A DNA stretch of 43,937 nt, from NCBI GenBank assembly GCA_965657825.1, contig CBFHQG010000007.1:1-43937 (forward strand). The letters are read 5' to 3'. The notes beneath the pieces are model-generated. The model did not search any database, was not told where the DNA came from, and saw only the letters and a list, made by a program, of their open reading frames with translations. The stretch is from M55B157 sp965657825. Lineage in GTDB: Bacteria > Actinomycetota > Actinomycetes > S36-B12. How positions within the stretch are numbered: the first letter of the stretch is position 1; each line of letters begins with the position of its first letter. The position numbers and the translations under genes were made by a program. Below, piece by piece: positions 20,951 to 28,426 of this stretch.

Positions 20951-20980
20951 AAGATACCCCAGGGGGTATCTTGGAATCAA
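20951..20980 (-). promoter_or_regulatory. CsoR-like palindromic operator within the promoter of the Cys-rich miniprotein
   Basis: AAGATACCCC and GGGGTATCTT (20951-20960 and 20963-20972) form a perfect 10-bp inverted repeat around AG. The core GATACCCC-AG-GGGGTATC has the GC-tract architecture of CsoR/CstR/RcnR operators. On the minus strand, -35 TTGATT (20975-20980) and -10 TATCTT (20951-20956) lie 18 bp apart, so the repeat fills the spacer and -10. Confidence 0.7.
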
Positions 20981-20981
20981 C

Positions 20982-21611
20982 TCAAACGGTAGTTCCGACC
21001 AGCGTGGGCGCCACGGGTGGCAGGTTCGTGATCGTGACGTCACGAAGTCCGGTCACATCGAAGCCGGCGTGGGCGAGTGCTGCCCGGGTGTCCCGGTCCG
21101 CGTGGCAACCACCCGCCAGCCGAGGCCAGATCGGTGCCACGAGTCGTTGACTCCGGCGCAGCCAGGTGCCTTCGGGGGCACGCACGTGCTCCAGAAGGCA
21201 AACCACTCCGCCAGGACGCAGCACTCGGCGGACTTCGGCGAGCGCAGCATCGACATCAGAAACAGTGCACAGCACGTAGGCCAGGAGCACCGAGTCGACG
21301 TCGTCATCGGCGATCGGCAGGGATTCGGCGAGCGCATCGATCACCTCGACGTCGATGCCGCGAGCCCGCGCCGCAGCGACGCGCGTCTCAGCAGACGCGC
21401 GCATCGAGGCACTCGGCTCCACGGCGACGACACTGGAGACGCCATCGGGAAGGTGGTCGAGATCATGTCCGGGCCCGAGGCCGACGATGAGGAGTCGGCC
21501 GGTCGCGGGGGCCAACGCCCGCTCCCGCAACTCCCCCAAACCCGTCCGCTCCCCCGCTCCGGCCACCGCGCGGTACACGAGGGTGAACAACGGATGATCA
21601 TGACCTGCCAT
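20982..21611 (-). CDS. Class I SAM-dependent methyltransferase
   Basis: A 209-residue methyltransferase. Motif I is LLIVGLGPGHDLDHL (~residue 42), the acidic ribose-binding strand VVAVEPSASM (~62), motif IV-like VDSVLLAYVLCTVSD (~105), then LRPGGVVCLLEHV (~130). The Ubie/Methyltransf_11 layout suits small molecules such as quinones, phospholipids or metals. It ends 9 bp upstream of the -35/operator region of the Cys-rich miniprotein, leftward like it. Substrate cannot be assigned. The 97-bp gap before it holds a small palindrome CCCATATAGGG (21675-21685) that may belong to its promoter. Confidence 0.82.
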   Translation of the reverse strand: MAGHDHPLFTLVYRAVAGAGERTGLGELRERALAPATGRLLIVGLGPGHDLDHLPDGVSSVVAVEPSASMRASAETRVAAARARGIDVEVIDALAESLPIADDDVDSVLLAYVLCTVSDVDAALAEVRRVLRPGGVVCLLEHVRAPEGTWLRRSQRLVAPIWPRLAGGCHADRDTRAALAHAGFDVTGLRDVTITNLPPVAPTLVGTTV

Positions 21612-21708
21612 CTGACGATTATCCCGCCCGAAATCACGGGACAGGAATCTTCGAGTGATTCTTCGGGTGGATTCGGCCCATATAGGGTTCGATTCGCCCC
21701 AAGAAGGG

Positions 21709-23091
21709 CTAGCAGGTGGGGAGGCGCTGGGCCAGCCATCCGGTCAGGGCATCGAGCCCGATGCGCTCCTGGGACATCGAGTCGCGATCGCGCACGGTGA
21801 CCGCCTGGTCGTCGAGGGTGTCGAAGTCCACGGTCACGCAGTACGGCGTGCCGATCTCGTCCTGACGGCGATAGCGCCGGCCGATCGCCCCGGCATCATC
21901 GAACTCCACGTTCCAGCGCTTGCGGAGGTCATCGGCGAGCCCACGCGCCTTCGGCGACAGATCCGCATTTCGCGACAGCGGCAGCACCGCAACCTTCACC
22001 GGCGCCAGCCGCGGATCGAACCGCAACACCGTTCGCGTGTCCACCCCGCCCTTCGCGTTAGGTGCAGAGTCCTCGTCATAGGCGTCGAGCAGGAACGCCA
22101 GAACGCACCGGGTCAGGCCCGCTGCCGGCTCGATGACATAGGGGACCCAGCGCTCGCCGAGGTCTTGATCGAAGTAGGACAGATCCGTGCCGGAGTGCTC
22201 ACCATGGGTCTTGAGGTCGTAGTCGGTGCGGTTGGCGATGCCCTCCAACTCCGCCCACTCCGAGCCGGCGAACCGGAATCGATACTCGATGTCGACGGTG
22301 CGCTTGGAGTAGTGACTGAGCTTCTCCTTGGGGTGCTCGAAGAAGCGCATGTTGTCGGGGTTCATCCCCAGATCGGTGTACCAATCCCAGCGGGCCTGGA
22401 GCCAGTATTCGTGCCACTCCTCATCAGTGCCCGGCTTGACGAAGAACTCCATCTCCATCTGTTCGAACTCACGCGTGCGGAAGATGAAGTTGCCCGGTGT
22501 GATCTCGTTGCGGAAACTCTTACCGGTTTGGCCGATGCCGAACGGCGGCTTCTTGCGCGCGGCATTCATCACGTTCAGATAGTTGACGAAAATGCCCTGC
22601 GCGGTCTCGGGTCGCAGATAATGCAGCGCACCGGCGTCCTCAACAGGTCCGACCATCGTGCGCAGCATCCCGTTGAAATCGCGCGGCTCGGTGAAGTCAC
22701 CCTTGGTCCCGCAGTTGGTGCACACGATCTCGGTGAGACCCCCGGTCGGGAGCGAGCCGTGCTTGTCCTCATAGGCCTCGAGCAGTTGATCGGCACGCCA
22801 GCGCTTGTGGCACTTCTTGCATTCGGTCAGTGGATCGACGAAGGCCGACACGTGACCGGAGGCCTCCCACACCTGAGGGGCGAGGATGATCGAGGAGTCC
22901 AGGCCCACGACATCGTCTCGACCGCGCACCACCGACTGCCACCACTGGCGGCGGATGTTGTCCTTGAGTTCCACCCCCAGTGGGCCGTAGTCCCAGGCGG
23001 AACGACTGCCGCCATAGATCTCGGATGACTGGAAGACGAACCCCCGTCGCTTGGACAGGTTGACTATTGCATCGACGCGATCGGCGGCCAT
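21709..23091 (-). CDS. glyS: Glycyl-tRNA synthetase (single-chain, class II)
   Basis: Charges tRNA-Gly; 460 residues of the dimeric alpha2 type found in actinobacteria. The N-terminal motif 1 region (GFVFQSSEIYGGSRSAWDYGPLG, split here by position ~15-38), motif 2 (FRNEITPGNFIFRTREFEQME, ~residues 205-225) and a C-terminal anticodon-binding domain with LADDLRKRW are all recognisable. A zinc-finger-like pair CKKCHKRW and CTNCGTKG lies at ~95-135. The ATG at 23091 has GGAG about 9 bp upstream; a GTG four codons earlier is possible. Next to it lies the znu/zur block, as in Streptomyces. Confidence 0.96.
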   Translation of the reverse strand: MAADRVDAIVNLSKRRGFVFQSSEIYGGSRSAWDYGPLGVELKDNIRRQWWQSVVRGRDDVVGLDSSIILAPQVWEASGHVSAFVDPLTECKKCHKRWRADQLLEAYEDKHGSLPTGGLTEIVCTNCGTKGDFTEPRDFNGMLRTMVGPVEDAGALHYLRPETAQGIFVNYLNVMNAARKKPPFGIGQTGKSFRNEITPGNFIFRTREFEQMEMEFFVKPGTDEEWHEYWLQARWDWYTDLGMNPDNMRFFEHPKEKLSHYSKRTVDIEYRFRFAGSEWAELEGIANRTDYDLKTHGEHSGTDLSYFDQDLGERWVPYVIEPAAGLTRCVLAFLLDAYDEDSAPNAKGGVDTRTVLRFDPRLAPVKVAVLPLSRNADLSPKARGLADDLRKRWNVEFDDAGAIGRRYRRQDEIGTPYCVTVDFDTLDDQAVTVRDRDSMSQERIGLDALTGWLAQRLPTC

Positions 23092-23149
23092 GAAGGACTC
23101 CACTCCGGCTGGATGTCGGCGGACACATGTTGTGAGCTTCTAACGAGCG

Positions 23150-23599
23150 TCACTCTAGTGGTGCGATGAAGTGCCACTGCAGTGACCTGCGACCCAGCGG
23201 TCGATGCACCGCGATGATCTCGTGGTAGGCACCGGCAAGGATCCACTCTGCCTGACGAGGGCATACGGCCACGGCCAGGATCAAACGGCCCACCCCCGCC
23301 TCGCGTAGCGCCCCCGCCGCCAGCATCGCCGCCTGGCCGGTCTCGACTCCACGATCCACCACCATCACGGTCAGGCCCGCACACTCGGGCACTGCTCCGA
23401 TAACCGGGGCATCACCGCGGTCGATGGGCAGGAGTTCACAACGACTGCCCACCCGCTTGGCCACAACTTCAGCGATGGGTGTCGCTGATTCACCGAGGGC
23501 GAGGACCACATCGACCTCGGCTACGACGTGATCGGGCACAGCCGCTGCGAGTGCGCGCGCCGCCGCTGGCAGATCAGCGAACAGAAAGGATGCGGTCAT
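23150..23599 (-). CDS. PRTase-fold protein with altered PRPP motif
   Basis: A 149-residue protein matching the type I phosphoribosyltransferase fold. The PRPP-binding strand reads TVMVVDRGVETGQAA (~residue 79), where the canonical motif has two acidic residues (VDDGVATG): the second Asp is Arg here. A downstream LAVAVCPRQ strand and a hydrophobic C-terminus (WHFIAPLE) fit the fold. Loss of the second acidic residue raises doubt about catalysis; a regulatory role is possible. It starts after the ABM-domain gene, separated by a 14-bp tandem duplication (GGAGCCCTGGTC twice, 23600-23625). Confidence 0.65.
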   Translation of the reverse strand: MTASFLFADLPAAARALAAAVPDHVVAEVDVVLALGESATPIAEVVAKRVGSRCELLPIDRGDAPVIGAVPECAGLTVMVVDRGVETGQAAMLAAGALREAGVGRLILAVAVCPRQAEWILAGAYHEIIAVHRPLGRRSLQWHFIAPLE

Positions 23600-23623
23600 G
23601 GAGCCCTGGTCCTGGAGCCCTGG

Positions 23624-24022
23624 TCATGAAGCCGGTGGTACGTAGCCGGCCGCTGCCTCACCCAGGCTGACGCTGCCGGCATCTCGCGCCAGGGACCCGG
23701 TCGAATCGCGCGCACCGTGTTCGTCTCGCACGTGGAGGAGTTCGAAGGCCGTCGGCTCATCGATCGCCTGAGAGAGCAGGGGCACCACCGAGACCTTGAC
23801 ATCGAAATTCGACAGCGCGCGGCGGTAGGCCCCGACCGACTCCCACTCCAAGGTCAGCACGACCAGACGAGGGTCGTCGGTGGAGCGCCCGATCGATGCC
23901 TGACGAAGGCCGCCCTGGGCGGCCAGCAGCGAGCAGGCGTCCCGCAGCCTGCCGTGCAACTGCGCTGAACTGTCGTCGAATCGGATGACGACGAGAAGCC
24001 CGCCGTCGGCACCTGGCACCAT
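23624..24022 (-). CDS. ABM-domain-like protein (antibiotic biosynthesis monooxygenase superfamily)
   Basis: A 132-residue protein with the dimeric alpha/beta-barrel pattern: strand LLVVIRFDDSS, helix, strand RLVVLTLEWESVGAYRRALSNFDVK (~residues 65-85). The tail is Ala/Pro/Ser-rich. Similar genes adjoin glyS and the zinc genes in other actinobacteria. No heme or flavin ligands are visible, so monooxygenase activity is uncertain. ATG at 24022 is favoured by the GTGGGG just upstream; the frame opens earlier. Confidence 0.6.
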   Translation of the reverse strand: MVPGADGGLLVVIRFDDSSAQLHGRLRDACSLLAAQGGLRQASIGRSTDDPRLVVLTLEWESVGAYRRALSNFDVKVSVVPLLSQAIDEPTAFELLHVRDEHGARDSTGSLARDAGSVSLGEAAAGYVPPAS

Positions 24023-24070
24023 GGTCCCCACGGTAGTCACCCATGTGCGCACGACCAAAGGAGCTCGAGA

Positions 24071-24445
24071 ATGGCCAAGCGACCGGGCGTGCGCGGTCCG
24101 CAGGGACCGTCAGGTGAGGGACGACCCTCCGGCGCGGGGCGACCGCCGAATTCAGGCGGCGATTCGGCGCTGCACCGGGCGAGCCTCCCGGTGATGCGGG
24201 CGCTGACCCGGTTCCCCCGCTGGCTGCTGCTCGTCCTCACCGGCCTGTTCCTGTTCCTCGGCCTGATCCAGACCGGTGACCTGACCTGGCTGGGTGTGGT
24301 GTTCCTGTCGATCGTGACGATCTTCTTCGCCTGGCTGCTGGCTTTGTCCTGGCCGGCGATCCCACCTTCGGGTCGTCTGTTGCGAGGAGTGGTGGTCCTC
24401 GCCCTGGTGGGTATCACGGTCTTGAAGGCGATCGGTCGCATCTAG
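24071..24445 (+). CDS. Small membrane protein with basic N-terminus (DUF6703-like)
   Basis: A 124-residue protein. The first ~45 residues are Pro/Gly/Arg-rich and disordered, followed by three hydrophobic segments (~52-66, 74-94, 104-118), separated by short loops, ending at GRI. It looks like a small inner-membrane protein often beside glyS in actinobacteria. The ATG at 24071 has AAAGGAGCTCGAGA upstream (GGAG). It precedes znuA by 48 bp in the same direction. Function unknown. Confidence 0.7.
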   Translation: MAKRPGVRGPQGPSGEGRPSGAGRPPNSGGDSALHRASLPVMRALTRFPRWLLLVLTGLFLFLGLIQTGDLTWLGVVFLSIVTIFFAWLLALSWPAIPPSGRLLRGVVVLALVGITVLKAIGRI

Positions 24446-24459
24446 CCTCAGTCTGAATT

Positions 24460-24474
24460 TGACAATCATTGTCG
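24460..24474 (+). promoter_or_regulatory. Zur box upstream of znuA
   Basis: TGACAATCATTGTCG contains the perfect 13-bp palindrome GACAATCATTGTC (24461-24473) and matches the actinobacterial Zur consensus at 12 of 15 positions. It lies 20 bp before the znuA ATG, and the zur gene closes the same operon, giving an autoregulatory loop. Confidence 0.85.
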
Positions 24475-24493
24475 TTAGGTCCAGGCTAGGGGC

Positions 24494-25552
24494 ATGACTC
24501 GACGCCGCGTACCCCTGGTTCTCACCGGACTCTCCGCTGCCGCCCTGACCCTCGCCGCCTGCGGCGGAACATCGGATTCCGCCGATAGCGGCACTGCTGT
24601 TCCCTCCCCCACCGATGGCGGCCTGACGATCGTGGCGACCACCACGATCCTGGGCAGTGTCGCCGGCGACATCGCCAGCTGCGCCGGTGGCAGCGTGACC
24701 ACGCTGATGCCGGTGGGAGCCGATCCGCACGACTTCACCCCGTCATCGGCCCAGGTCGCCCAGATGGTCGGTGCGGATGTGGTGATCGCGAACGGCCTCG
24801 GCCTCGAGGAGGGGCTGGCCGACGCGCTGTCGAGTGCGGCAGCTGATGGCGCCCGCGTGATCGAGGTCGCCGAGCTGGTCGACCCGATCGAGTTCGGTGC
24901 CGGTGGCCACTTCGATGACGAGGACCACTCCGACGAAGAGGGCCACTCCGAGGAAGAGGGCCACTCCAACGAAGAGGATCACTCCGAAGAAGAAGGTCAC
25001 TCTGAGGACGAGCACGGTCACGGCAGTCTCGATCCGCACTTCTGGTTCGACATGAACCGCATGGCCGATGCTGCCGTCATCCTCAGTGATGACCTCGCCG
25101 AACTCGGTGGTCTGGAATACGCCGAGTGCGGGCAGCAGGTTGCCAGCGATATCCGCGCTGCCGAAGGCGAAGTCGCCTCACTCTTGGAATCCGTGCCTGC
25201 CGATAAGCGCATCCTCGTCACCGACCACGATGCACTCGGATACCTCGCCGACGTCTACGGATACGAGGTCGCCGGAGTGGTCATCCCCGGTGGCTCGACA
25301 CTGGCCGAGCCGAGTTCGGCCCAGTTGCGCGAACTCGTCGAGGTGATCCAGGCTGAGGGAGTTCCGGCGATCTTCGCCAATACCGCTGAGCCGAGCGCAC
25401 TCGCCGATGCGGTCGCATCCGAATCAGGTGAAGGCGTCCAGGTCGTCGTCTTGTACGTCGGCAGCCTCGGCGAACCCGGCTCGGGCGCCGACTCCTATAT
25501 CGGCATGATGCTGACCGATGCCCGCCTGATCGCTGACGCTCTGCGAGACTGA
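24494..25552 (+). CDS. znuA: ZnuA, zinc-binding lipoprotein of the ABC importer
   Basis: Extracytoplasmic zinc receptor of 352 residues. Signal peptide with lipobox (LAACGG, ~residue 18). Metal-ligand regions: GADPHDFTPS (~residue 78), DPHFWFD (~178), a His in TDHDALGYLADVYG (~243) and an acidic strand near the C-terminus. Between the first two ligands lies a large His/Asp/Glu-rich loop (~139-175) made of about six Asp/Glu-Glu-Gly/Asp-His-Ser units, typical of zinc-specific cluster A-I receptors and encoded by near-18-bp repeats. The ATG sits directly after AGGGGC. A palindromic Zur box lies 20 bp upstream. First gene of znuA-znuB-znuC-zur. Confidence 0.94.
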   Translation: MTRRRVPLVLTGLSAAALTLAACGGTSDSADSGTAVPSPTDGGLTIVATTTILGSVAGDIASCAGGSVTTLMPVGADPHDFTPSSAQVAQMVGADVVIANGLGLEEGLADALSSAAADGARVIEVAELVDPIEFGAGGHFDDEDHSDEEGHSEEEGHSNEEDHSEEEGHSEDEHGHGSLDPHFWFDMNRMADAAVILSDDLAELGGLEYAECGQQVASDIRAAEGEVASLLESVPADKRILVTDHDALGYLADVYGYEVAGVVIPGGSTLAEPSSAQLRELVEVIQAEGVPAIFANTAEPSALADAVASESGEGVQVVVLYVGSLGEPGSGADSYIGMMLTDARLIADALRD

Positions 25553-25558
25553 CCCTTC

Positions 25559-26404
25559 GTGGAGTTCTTCCTCGAGCCTTTCGAGCTCGGGTTCCAGCAG
25601 CGCGCCCTCCTCGGAGGCGCGCTTGCTGGCGTCATGTCCTCGATCGTCGGCACCTGGTTGGTGCTGCGCGGCATGAGCTTCTTCGGGGATGCGTTCGTCC
25701 ACGGCGTTGTTCCCGGCATTGCAGCGGCTGTCGTGTTCGACATCAACCCCCTGATAGGCGCGGCGGTCGCCGCCGGGGTCATGGTGATCGCCATCGAGGC
25801 GGTCAATCGACAGACCGTGCTGAGCGAGGACACCGCCATCGGCCTGCTCTTCGTCGGCATGCTCGCCCTGGGCGTGGTGTTGATCTCTCGACTGGATTCC
25901 TATACCGGCAGCCTCACCTCGATCCTGTTCGGAGATGCCCTCGGCGTTACGACGCAGAACCTCATCGGTCAGGCCATTCTCGCTGTCATCATCATCACCG
26001 CGGCGACGGTGCTGTATCGCCCCCTGCTGGCCCTGTCGTTCAACTCCGACAAGGCTCGCCTGCTGGGTATGCACCCCGCACGCGCCCACGCTGCTCTACT
26101 GATCCTCATCGCTGCGGCCGTCATCGGCAGCTACCAGTCGGTGGGCACACTGCTCGTCTTCGGCCTGCTCGTCGGTCCACCGGCGACGGCGGCCCTCCTG
26201 TCGCGCACCGTTCCCCAGATGATGCTCATCAGTGTTGTGATCGCACTGTTCTCAGTCTGGCTCGGCCTCACCTTGAGTTATCACCTCAACACTGCCGGCT
26301 CGGCGACGATGGCGATCGTGCCCGTGGTGCTGTTCTTCATCGTGCTGGCGATCACCAAACTCCGGCAGGCCCTGCGACGACTCCCGGAGGCTGCTCATGC
26401 CTGA
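25559..26404 (+). CDS. znuB: ZnuB, zinc ABC transporter permease
   Basis: ABC-3 family permease of 281 residues with about eight transmembrane segments. The cytoplasmic coupling region around FLVGPPATAALLSRTVPQM and the conserved GTWLVLRGMSFFGDAFVHGVVPG near the N-terminus (~residues 35-57) identify the family. The GTG start lies 6 bp after znuA. Its end overlaps znuC by 8 bp, so the permease and ATPase are translationally coupled. It forms the membrane channel for Zn2+ delivered by ZnuA. Confidence 0.94.
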   Translation: MEFFLEPFELGFQQRALLGGALAGVMSSIVGTWLVLRGMSFFGDAFVHGVVPGIAAAVVFDINPLIGAAVAAGVMVIAIEAVNRQTVLSEDTAIGLLFVGMLALGVVLISRLDSYTGSLTSILFGDALGVTTQNLIGQAILAVIIITAATVLYRPLLALSFNSDKARLLGMHPARAHAALLILIAAAVIGSYQSVGTLLVFGLLVGPPATAALLSRTVPQMMLISVVIALFSVWLGLTLSYHLNTAGSATMAIVPVVLFFIVLAITKLRQALRRLPEAAHA

Positions 26405-27224
26405 TGTGCACTGCGCTGATGATCATCATGACGCGCATGTCCCTCGCCTCGCCGCTGAGGCTCGTGGCATCGTCCTGCAGCGTGGATCCCATGTCGCCGT
26501 CACCGCGTCGAGTTTCACCATCCCGACCGGGGCGATCACCGCGATCATCGGACCCAACGGCAGCGGGAAGTCCACCCTCTTGCACGCCCTCGCTGGACTC
26601 CTGGAGCCATCAGCGGGTTCGCTATCGGTGCTCGGGGCCCAACCGACCACCCAGCACTCCCGCGTCGCCTACGTCCTGCAGCACACATCGATTCCGCCGG
26701 GCACCCCGCTGACCGTGCGCGAGACCGTCGGTATGGGGCGCTATCCCGGACTCGGTCTGTTGCGACCCCGACGCAGTGAAGATCGCCAGCGTGTCGAGGA
26801 AGCCATGGAGTTGCTCGCCATCACCGATCTCGCCAAGCGGCATCTGAGTGAACTCTCCGGCGGGCAACGCCAGCGGGTCTTCGTCGCCCAGGGGGTAGCC
26901 CAAGACCACGACCTGCTGCTCCTCGATGAGCCGCTCACCGGTCTCGACCTCGTCTCTGCGCGCACGATCGACCAGATCATCCACTCCGAGCCGGCGCGTG
27001 GCTGCTCGGTCGTGCTCACCACGCACGACCTCGAAGAAGCCGAGGCGGCCGACCATGTGCTGCTGATGTCCGGGCGCGTCGTGGCCTCAGGTCCCCCATC
27101 ACAGGTCCTCACGCGGGATACCCTGGCCGAAGCGTACGGCTTGGGCGCACTCCACCATCGAGATGACGAAGCGGTCCGCTATCCAACCGAACACCCGATG
27201 GATGAACCACCGCTAGGAGCCTGA
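26397..27224 (+). CDS. znuC: ZnuC, zinc ABC transporter ATP-binding protein
   Basis: ABC ATPase of 275 residues: Walker A GPNGSGKST (~residue 50), Q-loop region YVLQHTS (~90), signature LSGGQRQRVFVAQG (~152), Walker B LLLLDEPLTGLD (~177), H-loop TTHDLEEA (~211). N- and C-terminal ends are His/Asp-rich (HCADDHHDAHV; HHRDDEAVRYPTEHP) and could bind metal. The ATG lies inside the end of znuB. Its stop overlaps the zur ATG by one base (TGATG). Confidence 0.95.
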   Translation: MPDVHCADDHHDAHVPRLAAEARGIVLQRGSHVAVTASSFTIPTGAITAIIGPNGSGKSTLLHALAGLLEPSAGSLSVLGAQPTTQHSRVAYVLQHTSIPPGTPLTVRETVGMGRYPGLGLLRPRRSEDRQRVEEAMELLAITDLAKRHLSELSGGQRQRVFVAQGVAQDHDLLLLDEPLTGLDLVSARTIDQIIHSEPARGCSVVLTTHDLEEAEAADHVLLMSGRVVASGPPSQVLTRDTLAEAYGLGALHHRDDEAVRYPTEHPMDEPPLGA

Positions 27225-27634
27225 TGACGAAGTCGATCTCGAACATCGGCCAGCGCTCGACGCGACAGCGCACAGCGGTCGTGGACTCCCTGCAGCGCAA
27301 TGAGGATTTCCGTTCCTCACAGGAGATCCACGATCAGTTGCGCCACGAGGGGGTCAGCGTCGGGCTGTCAACGGTGTATCGCACCCTGCAGGCCCTTGCT
27401 GACGCTGGCGAGGTCGACGTCATCGTGCGCGATGACGGTGAATCGGTGTACCGACTATGCAGCGAGCACCATCATCACCATCTGGTGTGCCGGCGGTGTC
27501 GCACCACCGTCGAACTCGAGGCTCCCAGCGTGGAGTCATGGGCACAGCGAGTTGCCGCTGAACACGGGTTCACCGACACCTCGCACACCATCGAGATCTG
27601 GGGCCTATGCCCGCAGTGCGCGACCTTGGGTTGA
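27224..27634 (+). CDS. zur: Zur (FurB), zinc-responsive Fur-family repressor
   Basis: A 136-residue Fur-type regulator. Winged helix at ~10-80 (STRQRTAVVDSL, then STVYRTLQALADAGEVD as recognition helix). The metal region SEHHHHHLVCRRC (~residues 80-95) and a C-terminal CPQC (~residue 131) provide the structural zinc site of the Fur family. It overlaps znuC by one base and so is expressed from the Zur-boxed znuA promoter, giving autorepression. The His-rich segment, the ABC neighbours and the palindrome argue for Zur rather than Fur or a peroxide sensor. Confidence 0.93.
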   Translation: MTKSISNIGQRSTRQRTAVVDSLQRNEDFRSSQEIHDQLRHEGVSVGLSTVYRTLQALADAGEVDVIVRDDGESVYRLCSEHHHHHLVCRRCRTTVELEAPSVESWAQRVAAEHGFTDTSHTIEIWGLCPQCATLG

Positions 27635-27646
27635 TGCGTTGACCCG

Positions 27647-28426
27647 CTACTCGTAGGGATTGCGTGGCTGGGGAACTTCCACCAGGGACTCCACCACGAC
27701 CAGAGGAATCGCATCTGCTGACTGCGTGCCTCCCCCGGGGATCCAGGTTCCGGTGATCGTCACCCAGGTGTTCGCCGGCAGGTCAGGGGCATCGACGCTC
27801 TTGATGCGGGAAGCGAAGGCATCGGCCGCGCAGCAGGCCATCGACATACGCGACAGCCACCAGCCGCCCTCCGGATCGGGGGTGACGAACCCGGTCATCT
27901 CCACGGTACGACCGATCAGGGTGAGCCCGTCATCCCATACCGCTCGCCCGATGTAATCGCTGACCCGCACCGGCACCGGATCCCCGGGCGGGAGCGGCGG
28001 TGCCTGAGCCTGACTGACGTCAGGGATCGCGTTGGTCGTCTCCCGGGCAGCGGAGAAAGCGCCGAGCGCTGGTGGAGCGATAAGGAAGATCGCGAGAACA
28101 GGGAGCAGCAGCAGCCATGCGGCGCGCGGTCCATGGGAGTGATCATGGGAGTGATCATGGGCGGCATCTTCGTCATCCAGATGGACGTGCCCGTCGAGCT
28201 CGTCTTCGAGTTCGGCATCGGCCTGCGCCTGCGCCGCAGGCACTCGCGGGGAGCGCAGCACATCGATCAGGCCGAGGATGCCGAACAGAACAAGCAGGAC
28301 ACCGGCCAGGATCAAGAAGGGACGCATGACCTCCTTGACGTAGTTCAGGTAGGTGTCACCCAGCGTGATCCGAAGCGTGGCACCCCCGATCAACAGCAGG
28401 ATGATGGCCTGCACATCCCGTCTCAT
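27647..28426 (-). CDS. TIGR03943-family membrane protein
   Basis: A 259-residue protein with two N-terminal membrane segments (~8-25 and ~36-58), a His/Asp-rich loop (HVHLDDEDAAHDHSHDHSHG, ~85-105), another membrane segment (~110-130), and a C-terminal soluble domain (~150-259) with RMSMACCAADAF, a pair of adjacent Cys. This is the usual partner of the YraQ-like permease. The ATG at 28426 overlaps the permease stop (ATGA), so the pair is translationally coupled. Its end is 12 bp from the convergent zur stop. The metal-binding loop and zur neighbourhood favour a zinc or other transition-metal role; transport has not been shown for the family. Confidence 0.88.
   Translation of the reverse strand: MRRDVQAIILLLIGGATLRITLGDTYLNYVKEVMRPFLILAGVLLVLFGILGLIDVLRSPRVPAAQAQADAELEDELDGHVHLDDEDAAHDHSHDHSHGPRAAWLLLLPVLAIFLIAPPALGAFSAARETTNAIPDVSQAQAPPLPPGDPVPVRVSDYIGRAVWDDGLTLIGRTVEMTGFVTPDPEGGWWLSRMSMACCAADAFASRIKSVDAPDLPANTWVTITGTWIPGGGTQSADAIPLVVVESLVEVPQPRNPYE

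Noticed and set aside
23150..23630. 14-bp duplication GGAGCCCTGGTC as a regulatory operator
   Set aside because: Only two tandem copies in a short coding gap; local slippage is a simpler explanation.
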